64,000 nt of DNA from Chloroflexia bacterium SDU3-3 (GCA_009268125.1 WBOU01000004.1:406136-470135), one strand, 5' to 3'. Positions 22,009-31,067 are shown, counted from the stretch's first letter. The notes: generated by a model not told the origin, from the sequence alone. Numbers and translations: made by a program.

Positions 22009-23370
22009 ATGTGGGGAGGCCGATTCTCTGGCTCGCTCGATGAGCGCATGGCGCGCTTTCAGAACTCGTACCCGTTCGACTGGAAGCTTTGGGATGAGGA
22101 CATCCGTGGCTCGCTCGCCTGGGCCAGGCAGCTGGCCGAGGCCAAGGTGATCACCCCCGAGGAGCGCGACGCGCTGCTGGCCGGGCTAGAGCAGGTGCGC
22201 GCCGAGTTCGCCGAGGGCCGCTTCCAGGCCCAGCCCAACGACGAGGACATCCATAGCGCCGTCGAGCGCCGCCTGGGCGAGCTGGCGGGCAGCGTGGCGG
22301 GCAAGCTGCACACCGGGCGCAGCCGCAACGACCAGGTGGCCACCGATGTGCGCCTGTGGGTGCTGGGCGCGATCGACCGCGTGGACGCCGCCGTGCGCCA
22401 GGTGCAGCAGGCGCTGCTGGCCCAGGCCGAGGCCGCAGGCGAGGCGCTGCTGCCGGGCTACACCCACCTCCAGCGCGCCCAGCCCATCCTGCTGTCGCAC
22501 TGGCTGCTCATGTTCTTCTGGCCGCTCCAGCGCGACCGCGAGCGCCTGGCCGACTGCCGCAGGCGCGCCGCCGTGCTGCCGCTCGGCTCGGCGGCGCTGG
22601 CGGGCACCCCGCTGCGCATGGACCGTGGCGCGCTGGCCGCCGAGCTGGGCTTCGAGAACATCTCGCCCAACAGCCTGGATGGCGTGAGCGACCGCGACTT
22701 CGCCGCCGAGTTCCTGTTCAGCGCAGCCATGATCGGCATCCACCTCAGCCGCATCGCCGAGGACATGGTGATCTACAGCTCCAGCGAGTTTGGCTTTGTG
22801 ACGCTGGATGACGCCTACTCCACCGGCTCCAGCATCATGCCGCAGAAGAAGAACCCCGACTCGATGGAGCTGACGCGCGGCAAGACGGGACGCCTGATCG
22901 GCGACCTGATCACGCTGCTGACGGTGCTGAAGGGCCTGCCATCCACCTACAACAAGGACATGCAGGAGGACAAGGAGCCGCTGTTCGACGCCGCCGACAC
23001 CCTGGAGCTGACGCTGCCGGTGGTGGCCGGGGCCATCGCCACCGCCCGCTTCAACACCCAGAAGATGCGCGGCGCCATCGACGACGCCATGCTGGCCACT
23101 GACGTGGCCGACTACATGGTGGATCGCGGCGTGCCCTTCCGCGAGGCGCACAAGGTGGTGGGCCAGTTGGTGCGCGAGGCCGAGCAGCGCGGCGTGGGCC
23201 TCTCGGCACTGCCGCTGGAGGTGTACCAGGCCGCCCACCCCTCGCTAGGCGACGACATCCTGAGCATCTACGACCCCAGCCGCTCGGTTGCGGCCCGCAC
23301 CGTGCCCGGCTCCACCGGCCCCGGCAGCGTGCGCGCCCAGGTGGCCCGCGCCAAGGCCGCGCTGAAGTAG
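22009..23370 (+). CDS. argH: Argininosuccinate lyase
   Basis: Last step of arginine synthesis: argininosuccinate to arginine and fumarate. Fumarase/aspartase superfamily. The signature [12 protein letters not shown], with the catalytic serine loop, is at about residue 280. [17 protein letters not shown] and [16 protein letters not shown] are further conserved blocks. With the ATG at 22009 behind TTGGAGGA the protein has the usual 453 aa; longer frames run into the repeat. The gene is separated from argJ by the repeat region and probably has its own promoter, which I could not identify. Confidence 0.96.
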   Translation: MWGGRFSGSLDERMARFQNSYPFDWKLWDEDIRGSLAWARQLAEAKVITPEERDALLAGLEQVRAEFAEGRFQAQPNDEDIHSAVERRLGELAGSVAGKLHTGRSRNDQVATDVRLWVLGAIDRVDAAVRQVQQALLAQAEAAGEALLPGYTHLQRAQPILLSHWLLMFFWPLQRDRERLADCRRRAAVLPLGSAALAGTPLRMDRGALAAELGFENISPNSLDGVSDRDFAAEFLFSAAMIGIHLSRIAEDMVIYSSSEFGFVTLDDAYSTGSSIMPQKKNPDSMELTRGKTGRLIGDLITLLTVLKGLPSTYNKDMQEDKEPLFDAADTLELTLPVVAGAIATARFNTQKMRGAIDDAMLATDVADYMVDRGVPFREAHKVVGQLVREAEQRGVGLSALPLEVYQAAHPSLGDDILSIYDPSRSVAARTVPGSTGPGSVRAQVARAKAALK

Positions 23371-23390
23371 GGCTAGGAAACAGGTTTTAT

Positions 23391-23464
23391 CACCAAGGCT
23401 CCTAGGGTGGAAAAACTGCGGTATGGCATTGGGAAGCTGTAGGCAATGCTTGTAGCATGTGCCT
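23391..23464 (+). repeat. Degenerate CCAAG repeat and accessory hairpin
   Basis: CACCAAGGCTCCTAGGG (23391-23407) is a decayed CCAAG repeat. At 23440-23464, TAGGCAATGCT and AGCATGTGCCT form a hairpin with one bulge. Nearly the same hairpin occurs at 25786-25811, in the same relative orientation to palindromic element copy 3 as this one has to copy 2. Confidence 0.6.
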
Positions 23465-23487
23465 CTCGCGCCCAATCACCGCACGAA

Positions 23488-23523
23488 AGCAGGGGTGGCG
23501 AGCAGATCGCCGCCCCTGCTTCT
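23488..23523 (+). terminator. Hairpin after argH, possible terminator
   Basis: AGCAGGGGTGGCG (23488-23500) pairs with CGCCGCCCCTGCT (23508-23520) with one G-T pair and a seven-base loop. Only TCT follows instead of a T-run, so termination is uncertain. Confidence 0.4.
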
Positions 23524-23609
23524 GCATCCACGCTTCCAAGGCAAAACGGGTGAGTCCGCCCTGATTCACATGGCCCGATGTTCAAACGTGTATACACCTC
23601 TATTCATCC

Positions 23610-23682
23610 TATGGATTGATTGTGCTTGGCGTTGACAAGCACAATCAATCCATAAAAAACGGTATCCCATGCTGCCGCAGGC
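23610..23682 (+). repeat. Palindromic element, copy 2
   Basis: A perfect 19-bp inverted repeat (23610-23628 with 23636-23654) around GCGTTGA, again with the GTGCTTG/CAAGCAC core next to the loop. The tag GCTGCCGCAGGC (23671-23682) follows after 16 bases. The outer arms (TATGGATTGATT and its complement) differ from copies 1 and 3. Confidence 0.85.
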
Positions 23683-23794
23683 CTTCAGCCGCTGGCTGAA
23701 GGACGCCCGCTGCAACAAAACGCGCGTGGCACTCGTCTTGAAGCATACAGAGAGGAGCGACGGACCAACCGGTAGCGAGGAGGAGAACGCCGCA

Positions 23795-24145
23795 ATGAGA
23801 CAGAACTGGATCGCTTGGCTCGCCAGGGGCCGTGTGCTGCGCCGCCCGATCGGGGTGCTGATGTTCGTGCTGGCCGTGATCGGCACCATCCTGCCGATCA
23901 TGCCCACGTGGCCCTTCCTGATCCCCGCCATCGTGCTGCTGGGGCGGCGCGACCCCATGCTGCGCCACACCCACCTGATGCTGCGCCATGCCCTTCGCCG
24001 CATGCGCCGCGCCCGCGCCCGCTGGCTGCGCTCGCTGGGGCTGCGCGGCTCCGCCGAGTACGTGCGCGCCCGCCGCATGATCACCCCGATCATCCTGCAG
24101 GCCGAGCGCACATTCAGCGGCGGCACGGCGATAACCAGCCGTTAA
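23795..24145 (+). CDS. Small membrane protein, DUF454/PGPGW-like
   Basis: 116 aa. One hydrophobic hairpin spans about residues 16-44 (RPIGVLMFVLAVIGTILPIM, then PTWPFLIPAIVLLGRRDP). The LPxxPTxPFL pattern followed by RxDP resembles the YbaN/DUF454 and PGPGW membrane families. The rest is very rich in arginine and probably cytoplasmic. The ATG at 23795 follows GAGGAGGAG. The function is unknown, and the gene stands alone between argH and the phytase-like gene. Confidence 0.65.
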   Translation: MRQNWIAWLARGRVLRRPIGVLMFVLAVIGTILPIMPTWPFLIPAIVLLGRRDPMLRHTHLMLRHALRRMRRARARWLRSLGLRGSAEYVRARRMITPIILQAERTFSGGTAITSR

Positions 24146-24222
24146 CCGCATCATAAAGCGCGAATAACGCGACCATGCTAGGCTCCCTGGTGTTTCCACC
24201 CGAACCCAAGGAGCTTTCTGGT

Positions 24223-25497
24223 ATGTCTCGCATCCTCTCGCTGCGCGGAGTCGCGCTGGGCGCGCTGCTGCTGCTGGCGCTGCCCGCCATGCCCGCCGCC
24301 AGCGCCGACACCACACCCTACGTCACCCTGGAGGGCCGCGCCGTGCTGCCCGCCGACACCTTTGCGCCCGGCCCGCCCTCGGGCTTCGCGATCACCGGCA
24401 ACACCAACGGGCGCAAGGCCCCCTTCGCCAGCCAGCCGGTGCAGGGCTTCAGCGCCGTGCTGCCCAACTGGGATGGCAACTGGCTGGCCATGGCCGACAA
24501 CGGCTTCGGCAACAAGGCCAACAGCGCCGACTTCCGCCTGCGCTGGTACAGCGTGAAGACCGACTGGTCCACGGGCAGCGCCAGCGTGGCGGGCTACACC
24601 GAGCTGCGCGACCCCAGCCGCCTGGTGCCCTTCCCGATCGTGAACGGCGACCTCGACCGCGTGCTAACCGGCGGCGACTTCGACCCGGAGTCATTCCGCC
24701 AGCTGCCCGACGGCACGTTCTGGTATGGCGAGGAGTTTGGCCCCTACCTGCTGCACACCGACATGGCGGGCCGCCTGCTCGAAGCGCCCATCCCCACGCC
24801 CTACCCGGCGGCGCTCGCGCCCTTCGCCAAGGGCCTGCCCTTCATCCAGTCGCCGGACAACCCGGCGTTTCGCGGCATCGCCAAGGCCGAGGATCGCCTG
24901 AGGGCGGCCAACCTGCCCAGCAGCAAGGGCTTCGAGGGCATGGCCATGAGCAAGGACGGCAGCAAGCTCTACCCGCTGCTGGAGGGCGCGCTGATCGATG
25001 ACCCCATCCGCACCCGCCTACTCATCCAGGAGTTCGATACGGCCAAGCGGCAGTACACCGGGCGCTACTGGTTCTACCCGCTGGCCGACGCGGCCAACGC
25101 CATCGGCGATATGACCGCGATCAACGACAGCGAGTTCCTGGTGATCGAGCGCGACAACGGCCAGGGCGCGGCGGCCACGTTCAAGCGCATCTACAGGGTC
25201 AACCTGGGCAGCTTCAACGCCGACGGTACGCTGAAGAAGGCCCTGGTGGCCGACCTGATGTCGATCACCGACGACCAGGGCCTGACCGCGCCCGAGGATG
25301 GATCGGTGGGCATGGGCCGCAGCTTCTCCTTCCCCTTCCAGACCATCGAGGATGTCTACCCGGTGGATGAGCGCACGCTGCTGGTGGTGGACGACAACAA
25401 CTACCCCTTCAGCTCGGGCCGCCGCCCCGGCAAGGCCCCGGACGACAGCGAGTTCATCCTGCTGCGCCTGCCCGAGGCGCTGAGCCTCGACCGCTAG
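24223..25497 (+). CDS. Secreted esterase-like/phytase-like beta-propeller protein
   Basis: 424 aa with a Sec signal peptide (about residues 1-28: MSRILSLRG, hydrophobic core, then PAASADT). The mature part matches the esterase-like activity of phytase family (PF13449 type): GFSAVLPNWDGNWLAMADNGFG, LTGGDFDPESFRQLPDGTFWYGEEFGPY, SSKGFEGMAMSKDG and NDSEFLVIERDNGQG are its repeated blade-like motifs. It probably acts outside the cell on phosphate esters or related compounds; the substrate is not proven for the family. The start at 24223 follows AAGGAG. A strong terminator follows the gene. Confidence 0.88.
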   Translation: MSRILSLRGVALGALLLLALPAMPAASADTTPYVTLEGRAVLPADTFAPGPPSGFAITGNTNGRKAPFASQPVQGFSAVLPNWDGNWLAMADNGFGNKANSADFRLRWYSVKTDWSTGSASVAGYTELRDPSRLVPFPIVNGDLDRVLTGGDFDPESFRQLPDGTFWYGEEFGPYLLHTDMAGRLLEAPIPTPYPAALAPFAKGLPFIQSPDNPAFRGIAKAEDRLRAANLPSSKGFEGMAMSKDGSKLYPLLEGALIDDPIRTRLLIQEFDTAKRQYTGRYWFYPLADAANAIGDMTAINDSEFLVIERDNGQGAAATFKRIYRVNLGSFNADGTLKKALVADLMSITDDQGLTAPEDGSVGMGRSFSFPFQTIEDVYPVDERTLLVVDDNNYPFSSGRRPGKAPDDSEFILLRLPEALSLDR

Positions 25498-25512
25498 GCG
25501 CACAGCAGCAGA

Positions 25513-25553
25513 ACGCGGCGCAGGGCGTATTTTTTGCCCTGCGCCGCGTTTTT
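25513..25553 (+). terminator. Intrinsic terminator after the phytase-like gene
   Basis: A 14-bp perfect stem (25513-25526 with 25536-25549), a nine-base loop and five T residues at 25549-25553. Confidence 0.9.
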
Positions 25554-25660
25554 GTTCTGTCTCCGTAGGGCGGCTTCCTCCACAGGGGTTTAAATCCCTC
25601 CCTCCCCGCCTTTTCGCGTCCACAATTATTTGCCGCTGTCCGCATAGAGGTGCGCTAAAC

Positions 25661-25731
25661 GCCTGCGGCAGCGTGGAGCCTTTTCTTTTTATATGCACGA
25701 TGCTTGGCGTTGCCAAGCATCGTGCATATAA
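25661..25731 (-). repeat. Palindromic element, copy 3 (inverted)
   Basis: A perfect 20-bp inverted repeat (25689-25708 with 25712-25731) with loop GTT and core TGCTTGGC/GCCAAGCA. The tag is present as GCCTGCGGCAGC at 25661-25672, 16 bases from the palindrome, so this copy is inverted relative to copies 1 and 2. The arms (TTATATGCACGA) again differ but remain fully complementary. Confidence 0.85.
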
Positions 25732-25785
25732 GGTGGGGATGGGAAGAAGCGCAGAGATTACATGATCTGCTGGAGCTGCGCACGA

Positions 25786-25811
25786 TAGGCAAATGCTGGA
25801 AGCATTGCCTA
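25786..25811 (-). repeat. Accessory hairpin near palindromic copy 3
   Basis: TAGGCAAATGCT, loop GGA, AGCATTGCCTA: an 11-bp stem with one bulge. It matches the hairpin at 23440-23464. Confidence 0.6.
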
Positions 25812-25840
25812 CGGCACCCACGCCAAGGCCCCATCTCTCC

Positions 25841-25902
25841 CCTTGGAGCCTTGGTGTCTTGGTGGTAAAACGGTTCTCCCCTTCGCGCCTTCGTGGTTAC
25901 GC
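25841..25902 (-). repeat. CCAAG and CGAAG repeats at the end of ptrB
   Basis: CCTTGGAGCCTTGGTGTCTT and GGTGGTAAAA (25841-25870) are followed by CGCGCCTTCGTGGTTAC (25885-25902). The last copy contains the TAA stop codon of ptrB (minus strand, 25897-25899), so the repeat forms the very end of that gene. Confidence 0.8.
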
Positions 25903-27957
25903 ATCCCCCAGCGGCTCATAGGGAGCGCCCAGCGCGTCGATCAGGAAGGCGTACTGCAGCGCATCCTCGCGCAGGTGATCGAAGCGGCCCGACGAGCCGA
26001 AGTGTCCGAAGCTCATGTTGGTCTTCAGCAGCACCAGGGTATCGCTGGTCTTCAGGGCGCGCAGCTTCGCGGCCATTTTGCTCGGCTCCACGTAGAGCAC
26101 GCGCGGGTCATTCAGGCCAGATGTGAGCAGGATGTGCGGGTAGGCCTTGGCCTCCACATTGTCGTAGGGCGAGTACGAGCGCATGTAGGCGTAGAACTCG
26201 GGGTCGCCCGGGTTGCCCCACTCGTCGTACTCGGTCACGGTCAGCGGCAGGCTGGCGTCGCTCATGGTCGTCACCACATCCACGAACGGCACATCCGCGA
26301 TCGCGGCGGCGAACAGGTCGGGGCGCATGTTCACCACGGCCCCGGCCAGCAGGCCGCCCGCGCTGCGGCCCTGCAGCGAGAGCTTGGCGGGCGCGGTGTA
26401 GCCCTGCGCCACCAGGTGCTCGGCGGCGGCGATGAAGTCGGTGAAGGTGTTGCGCTTGCGCAGCAGCTTGCCATCCTCATACCAGGCCCGCCCGCGCTCC
26501 GCGCCGCCCCGGATGTGGGCAATGGCGTAGATGAAGCCACGGTCCAGCAGGCTCACGCGCTTGGATGCGAAGCTCGGCTCGATGGTGATGCCGTAGGAGC
26601 CGTAGCCGTACAGGAGCGTGGGGTTTGCGCCGTCGCGGGCCAGGCCGCGCCGGTAGACCAGCGAGATCGGCACCTCGGCCCCGTCGGCGGCGCGGGCGGT
26701 GAGCCGCTCGCACACGTAGCGGCTGGCATCGTAGCCGCTGGGGATGGCCTCCTGCTTGCGCACCTGCCACGAGCGGTCGTCCATGCCGTAGTCCACCACC
26801 GATGCGGGCGTCACCAGCGAGCTGTAGGCGATGCGCAGCGTGGCCGTGGCGTACTCGGGGTTGGCGGTGGGCGAGACGGTGTAGACCGGCTCGGGGAAGG
26901 CGATGTCGTAGCGCTCGCCGCCGTTTGGCCACACGCGGATGCGGCGCAGGGCGTCCTCGCGCTCGTAGAGCACCAGGTGGTCGCGGAAGGCATCCACGCC
27001 CGTGAGGAACACATCGGCGCGGTTGGGCAGCAGCTCGCGCCAGCCCTCGGGGTCGCCGTCCACCGGCAGCTCCATCAGCCGGAAGTTCTGCGCATCCTCG
27101 TTGGTGACGATCAGAAAGCGCTGACCCTGGTGCTCCACCGTGTACTCCACGCCGCTCTGGCGCGGGCGGATGACGCGCAGCTCGGACTCGGGCTGGTCGG
27201 CGGGCAGGTAGCGCACCTCGGCGGTGCTATTGCTGCGCAGTTCTAGCAGCACGTAGGCCCCGCTGCGCGTGCGCTTCACCTCGGCGAAGTAGGCCTCATC
27301 CGGCTCGTGGTAGACCAGCACATCGCCCGCCGCGTCGTCGCCCACGGTGTGGCGGAACAGCTTGTAGGGGCGCTTGGCCGCATCCAGCACGGTGTAGAAG
27401 ATCGTGCGGTTGTCGCTGGCCCAGGCCACGCCGTAGTAGGTGCGCGGCACCTGGCCCGCCAGCAGCTGGCCGCTGGCCAGATCCTTCACGCACAGGGTGT
27501 ACTCCTCGTCGCCAGCGAAGTCCACCGAGTAGGCCAGCAGCCGCTGGTCGGGGCTGGGCGCGTACACGCCGATCTTGCAGAACTCGCGGCCCTCGGCCAG
27601 CTCGTTCTGGTCGAGCAGCACCTCCTCGGCAGCCTCGGGGCCACGCCTGCGGCAGTAGAGCGGGTACTCCCTGCCCGGCACGTAGCGGGTGTAGTACAGG
27701 AACTCGCCGCGCCGCTCGGGCACCGAGCTGTCGTCCTCTTGGATGCGGGCGCGCATCTCTTGGTAGAGCTGCTCCTGGAGCGGGCGGGTGTGGGCCAGCG
27801 CGGCCTCCAGGTAGGCGTTCTCGGCCTCCAGATAGGCGATCAGGTCGGGGCTGGTCTTCTCGCGCATCCAGTCGTAGTTATCGATGCGGGTCTCGCCGTG
27901 CTGGGTGATCGCGTGCGGGATCAGCTTGGCCACCGGCGGCTGGGGATTCTGTGCCAT
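25897..27957 (-). CDS. ptrB: Oligopeptidase B (prolyl oligopeptidase family S9A)
   Basis: 686-aa serine peptidase that cuts short peptides after basic residues, in the cytoplasm. The N-terminal seven-blade propeller (about residues 75-400) restricts access to the active site. The catalytic domain has the nucleophile in QGRSAGGLLAG (about residue 530), Asp in TSGLNDPRV (about 615) and His in FGHFGSSGRFDHLRE (about 650). The N-terminus DNYDWMRE is the S9A signature. The ATG at 27957 has AAGGAG upstream. The stop codon lies inside a CGAAG repeat. The gene is monocistronic. Confidence 0.93.
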   Translation of the reverse strand: MAQNPQPPVAKLIPHAITQHGETRIDNYDWMREKTSPDLIAYLEAENAYLEAALAHTRPLQEQLYQEMRARIQEDDSSVPERRGEFLYYTRYVPGREYPLYCRRRGPEAAEEVLLDQNELAEGREFCKIGVYAPSPDQRLLAYSVDFAGDEEYTLCVKDLASGQLLAGQVPRTYYGVAWASDNRTIFYTVLDAAKRPYKLFRHTVGDDAAGDVLVYHEPDEAYFAEVKRTRSGAYVLLELRSNSTAEVRYLPADQPESELRVIRPRQSGVEYTVEHQGQRFLIVTNEDAQNFRLMELPVDGDPEGWRELLPNRADVFLTGVDAFRDHLVLYEREDALRRIRVWPNGGERYDIAFPEPVYTVSPTANPEYATATLRIAYSSLVTPASVVDYGMDDRSWQVRKQEAIPSGYDASRYVCERLTARAADGAEVPISLVYRRGLARDGANPTLLYGYGSYGITIEPSFASKRVSLLDRGFIYAIAHIRGGAERGRAWYEDGKLLRKRNTFTDFIAAAEHLVAQGYTAPAKLSLQGRSAGGLLAGAVVNMRPDLFAAAIADVPFVDVVTTMSDASLPLTVTEYDEWGNPGDPEFYAYMRSYSPYDNVEAKAYPHILLTSGLNDPRVLYVEPSKMAAKLRALKTSDTLVLLKTNMSFGHFGSSGRFDHLREDALQYAFLIDALGAPYEPLGDA

Positions 27958-28045
27958 AGAAAAGCGCTCCTTCTGCGGAAACTATCGCCCCATTATCGCA
28001 CGAGGCCGGCCAGCCGCCATCGGGCGGGGTGCGGAGGGGAGACCG

Positions 28046-28278
28046 TTTTACCACCAAGGCGCGAAGGCACGAAGGGAACAAAAAAGACGAATACCACGAA
28101 GGCGCGAAGGGGAGAAACGTTTACCACCAAGACACCAAGGAACAAAGGGATGCATACCACAAAGGCGCGAAGAGGATAAGAAAAAGCTGTTTTACCACCA
28201 AGACGCCAAGAAAAAATATGTCTTGAAACGATGATCGCGGCGCATCTGCGCCCTTGGAGCCTTGGCGTCTTGGTGGTA
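28046..28278 (+). repeat. Cluster of CCAAG/CGAAG repeats between ptrB and the hydrolase gene
   Basis: At least five copies in plus orientation lie at 28046-28215, alternating the two variants (ACCACCAAGGCGCGAAGGCA, ACCACGAAGGCGCGAAGG, ACCACCAAGACACCAAGG, ACCACAAAGGCGCGAAG, ACCACCAAGACGCCAAG). One minus copy at 28251-28278 closes the cluster. No gene is present; short open frames here are translations of the repeat. Confidence 0.85.
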
Positions 28279-28288
28279 GATACATGCG

Positions 28289-29107
28289 CTAGGCCAGGAA
28301 CTGCTCGACCAGCCGCGCGAAGGTATCCGGCTGCTCCATGCTGATCATGTGGGCCGCGCCCACCACCTCCTCGTAGCGCGCATTGCCGATATGCTGCGCC
28401 ACCAGCTTGGCGATAGTGCGGAACTCGGCCTGGTCGTGCGTGCCGACCATCACCAGGGTGGGCTGGCTAATGTCTCCCAGCCGCGTGATCGCGGGCGGCT
28501 CCAGATCCAGCGCCTCCTCGCCATCGGCGGGCGGCAGCACAAAGGCCAGGCGCTGCATCTCGGCCACCTTGGCGCGGATATCGGGCGGCACCGCACCCGC
28601 GTCGCGGCCCACGCCATCCACCCACATGCGCATGTTCAGCTCCACCGCGCCATCCACATCGTCGGCAGCCAGCAGCGCGTTCTCCTGCGCGAAGAACTCG
28701 CGCATCGCAGGCGTCTCGAACACGTAGCCGCCCAGCGCGGGCGCCACCAGCACCAGCCGCGAGACCAGCTCGGGGTGGGCCAAGGTCAGGTCCAGCGCCA
28801 CCGCCCCGCCGAACGAGGCACCCACCACATCGGCGCAGGCCACACCCAGCGAGCGCAGCAGCTCGGCCATGTCGTCGTGGAAGGTGAATGTGCCGGGGGC
28901 GTGGGCCGACAGGCCAAAGCCGCGCATGTCGCAGCGGATGACGCGGCGGCTGTCGGCCCAGCGCGCGGCCTGCGCATCCCACATACGGCTGTCGGCCACC
29001 CCGGCGTGGATGAGCAGCAGCGGCTCGCCCTGGCCGCTCACCTCGAAGAAGATCTGCGCCCCGCTGATCGGCGCGTAGCCCTGGATAGGCTCAGATGTCA
29101 CAGGCAT
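28289..29107 (-). CDS. Alpha/beta hydrolase
   Basis: 272-aa alpha/beta hydrolase fold protein. The oxyanion region is LLLIHAGVADSRMWD, the nucleophile elbow GASFGGAVALD holds Ser about 97, the acid is probably Asp in VGTHDQAEF, and the histidine is in GAAHMISMEQPDTFARLVEQF. It resembles the 3-oxoadipate enol-lactonase/haloperoxidase group, but the substrate is unknown. The ATG at 29107 follows GAAAGG. It lies downstream of the tandem array and is not linked to fadA, which ends in its own terminator. Confidence 0.88.
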   Translation of the reverse strand: MPVTSEPIQGYAPISGAQIFFEVSGQGEPLLLIHAGVADSRMWDAQAARWADSRRVIRCDMRGFGLSAHAPGTFTFHDDMAELLRSLGVACADVVGASFGGAVALDLTLAHPELVSRLVLVAPALGGYVFETPAMREFFAQENALLAADDVDGAVELNMRMWVDGVGRDAGAVPPDIRAKVAEMQRLAFVLPPADGEEALDLEPPAITRLGDISQPTLVMVGTHDQAEFRTIAKLVAQHIGNARYEEVVGAAHMISMEQPDTFARLVEQFLA

Positions 29108-29341
29108 GCCTTTCGATAAAAGAGAAAAGGGGAAGTCGGGCCATTATAGCGGGCGGGGCGCGATCATCCATCGGCCATTGTGTTGGGATGTCGCCCGCAT
29201 CGAACGCCGTAGGGGGCGGTCTCATGTCCGCCCACGATGCGGGCACCGTGCCGCGCCGTGAACGCCATGTATTTCATCGATGTAGGGGTGGATCTTGTGT
29301 CCGCCCACGATGTAATTCATCGCGTGCATCGCACCGCGTGG
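29108..29341 (+). other. Intergenic, no gene; two short direct repeats
   Basis: No gene is seen. The 14-bp word GTCCGCCCACGATG occurs twice (29226-29239 and 29300-29313), just left of the tandem array. Confidence 0.5.
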
Positions 29342-29824
29342 GATCGTTCCACCACCGCGTGGGATTGTTCCATCACCGCGTGAGATCGTTCCATCACCGC
29401 GTGAGATCGTTCCACCACCGCCACAGATCGTTCCACCACCGCCACAGATCGTTCCACCACCACCGCAGATCGTTCCACCACCACCGCAGATCGTTCCACC
29501 ACCACCGCAGATCGTTCCACCACCACCGCAGATCGTTCCACCACCACCGCAGATCGTTCCACCACCACCGCAGATCGTTCCACCACCACCGCAGATCGTT
29601 CCACCACCACCGCAGATCGTTCCACCACCACCGCAGATCGTTCCACCACCACCGCAGATCGTTCCACCACCACCGCAGATCGTTCCACCACCACCGCAGA
29701 TCGTTCCACCACCACCGCAGATCGTTCCACCACCACCACAGATCGTTCCACCACCACCGCAGATCGTTCCACCACCACCGCAGATCGTTCCACCACCACC
29801 ACAGATCGTTCCAACCACCGCCAC
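29342..29824 (+). repeat. Tandem array, 23 units of exactly 21 bp
   Basis: Every unit starts with GATCGTT or GATTGTT followed by CCACCACC-type sequence. The phase is perfect from 29342 to the last unit at 29804-29824 (23 x 21 = 483 bp) with no insertion or deletion. Five left-end units are divergent (CGCGTGG, CGCGTGA or CGCCACA ends); most of the rest are identical (GATCGTTCCACCACCACCGC then A). The unit has no stop codon in any frame, so long open frames on both strands (His-rich, Gly-rich, Trp-rich) are expected by chance and are not evidence of a gene. It lies between the fadA terminator and the hydrolase gene. Confidence 0.95.
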
Positions 29825-29856
29825 AAAAAGGCGGGGCGGCATCGTGCCGCCCCGCC
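29825..29856 (-). terminator. Intrinsic terminator of fadA
   Basis: A 12-bp perfect stem (29830-29841 with 29845-29856) is followed on the minus strand by five T residues (A-run 29825-29829), 20 bases after the fadA stop. Confidence 0.88.
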
Positions 29857-29876
29857 CCATCCAGCGTGCCCACGCC

Positions 29877-31055
29877 CTAGCCAGCCAGCTCGAACACCCC
29901 GGCAGCCCCCATGCCGCCGCCCACGCACATCGTCACCATGCCGTAGCGCCCGCCGCGCCGCCGCAGCTCGGCCAGCAGCTGCACGGTCAGCTTGGCCCCG
30001 CTGCAGCCCAGCGGGTGGCCCAGCGCGATCGCGCCGCCGTTCACGTTCACCTTCTCCGGGTCCAGCTCCAGCCCGCGCATCACCGCCAGCGACTGGGCGG
30101 CGAAGGCCTCGTTCAGCTCGATCAGATCAAGCTCCTGCGCCGAGATCCCAGCCAGCTCCAGCGCCTTGGGCACGGCGGCCAGCGGCCCGATGCCCATCAG
30201 CTCGGGGGGCACGCCGCCCACCGCGAACGAGACGAAGCGGGCCAGCGGCACGAGGCCCAGCGCCTCGGCCCGCTGGCGCGACATCAGCAGCAGCGCCGCC
30301 GCGCCGTCGCTAGTCTGCGAGGCGTTGCCCGCCGTCACCGTGCCGCCTGCGGCGAACACCGGGCGCAGCTTGGCCAGCGCCTCGGCGCTGGTATCGCGGC
30401 GCGGCCCCTCATCGGTGTCGAACACGCCCGACTCGCGGCGGCGCTCGCCGCCCTCGAACCAGACCCGCTCCACCTCCACCGGCGCGATCTCGTCGCGAAA
30501 CAGCCCGGCCTCGATCGCCGCCAGCGCCCGCTGGTGCGAGCGCAGCGCGAAGGCATCCTGATCCTCGCGGCTCACGCCATACTTCTTGGCCACGTTCTCG
30601 GCGGTCAGGCCCATGCCCAGGTACACATCCGGCGTCACCTCGGCCAGCTCGGGGTTGGGCGTATAGTTGAAGCCGGTCATCGGCACCTGGCTCATGCTCT
30701 CGGCCCCGCCCGCCAGCATCACCTCGGCCTGCCCGGTCATGATCTGGTTGGCGGCCAGCGCGATGGTCTGCAGACCCGAGGCGCAGAAGCGGTTCACCGT
30801 CTGGCCGGGCACCTCGTGGGGCAGGCCCGCCCGCAGCGCCGCGATCCGGCCCAGGTTGAGGCCCTGCGCGGCCTCGGGCATGGCGCAGCCCATCATCACA
30901 TCGTCGATCTGCTTGGGGTCCAGCCCCGGCGCGCGGCGCAGCGCCTCGCGGATGGCGGCAGCGGCAATATCGGCGGGGTGGGTATCGCGCAGCGCGCCCC
31001 GGCCAGCCTTGGCCACGGCGGTGCGGGCGGCAGAAACAATCACAGCTTCACGCAT
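29877..31055 (-). CDS. fadA: Acetyl-CoA C-acyltransferase (thiolase)
   Basis: 392-aa thiolase: cleaves 3-ketoacyl-CoA with CoA in the last step of beta-oxidation, or condenses acetyl-CoA in reverse. The acylated cysteine is in [15 protein letters not shown] (about residue 91). The histidine is in [17 protein letters not shown] (about 350) and the second cysteine in [14 protein letters not shown] (about 380). The ATG at 31055 follows GAGGAG. It starts 12 bases after the fadN-like gene on the same strand, forming a beta-oxidation operon. Degradative function is favoured over acetoacetyl-CoA synthesis by this partner. Confidence 0.95.
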   Translation of the reverse strand: MREAVIVSAARTAVAKAGRGALRDTHPADIAAAAIREALRRAPGLDPKQIDDVMMGCAMPEAAQGLNLGRIAALRAGLPHEVPGQTVNRFCASGLQTIALAANQIMTGQAEVMLAGGAESMSQVPMTGFNYTPNPELAEVTPDVYLGMGLTAENVAKKYGVSREDQDAFALRSHQRALAAIEAGLFRDEIAPVEVERVWFEGGERRRESGVFDTDEGPRRDTSAEALAKLRPVFAAGGTVTAGNASQTSDGAAALLLMSRQRAEALGLVPLARFVSFAVGGVPPELMGIGPLAAVPKALELAGISAQELDLIELNEAFAAQSLAVMRGLELDPEKVNVNGGAIALGHPLGCSGAKLTVQLLAELRRRGGRYGMVTMCVGGGMGAAGVFELAG

Positions 31056-31067
31056 TGGTGTGCTCCT

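Noticed and set aside
28029-28226. Short proteins with FTTKTPR and YHEGAK-like sequence
   Set aside because: They are translations of the CCAAG/CGAAG repeats, a known source of false gene calls.
29342-29824. CRISPR array
   Set aside because: The units are contiguous 21-mers without spacers, and no cas genes are nearby.
29095-29928. Long open frames on both strands over the 21-bp array (His-rich, Gly-rich and Trp-rich repeats)
   Set aside because: The 21-bp unit contains no stop in any frame, so every frame is open by construction. None has a ribosome binding site or non-repeat coding sequence of its own.
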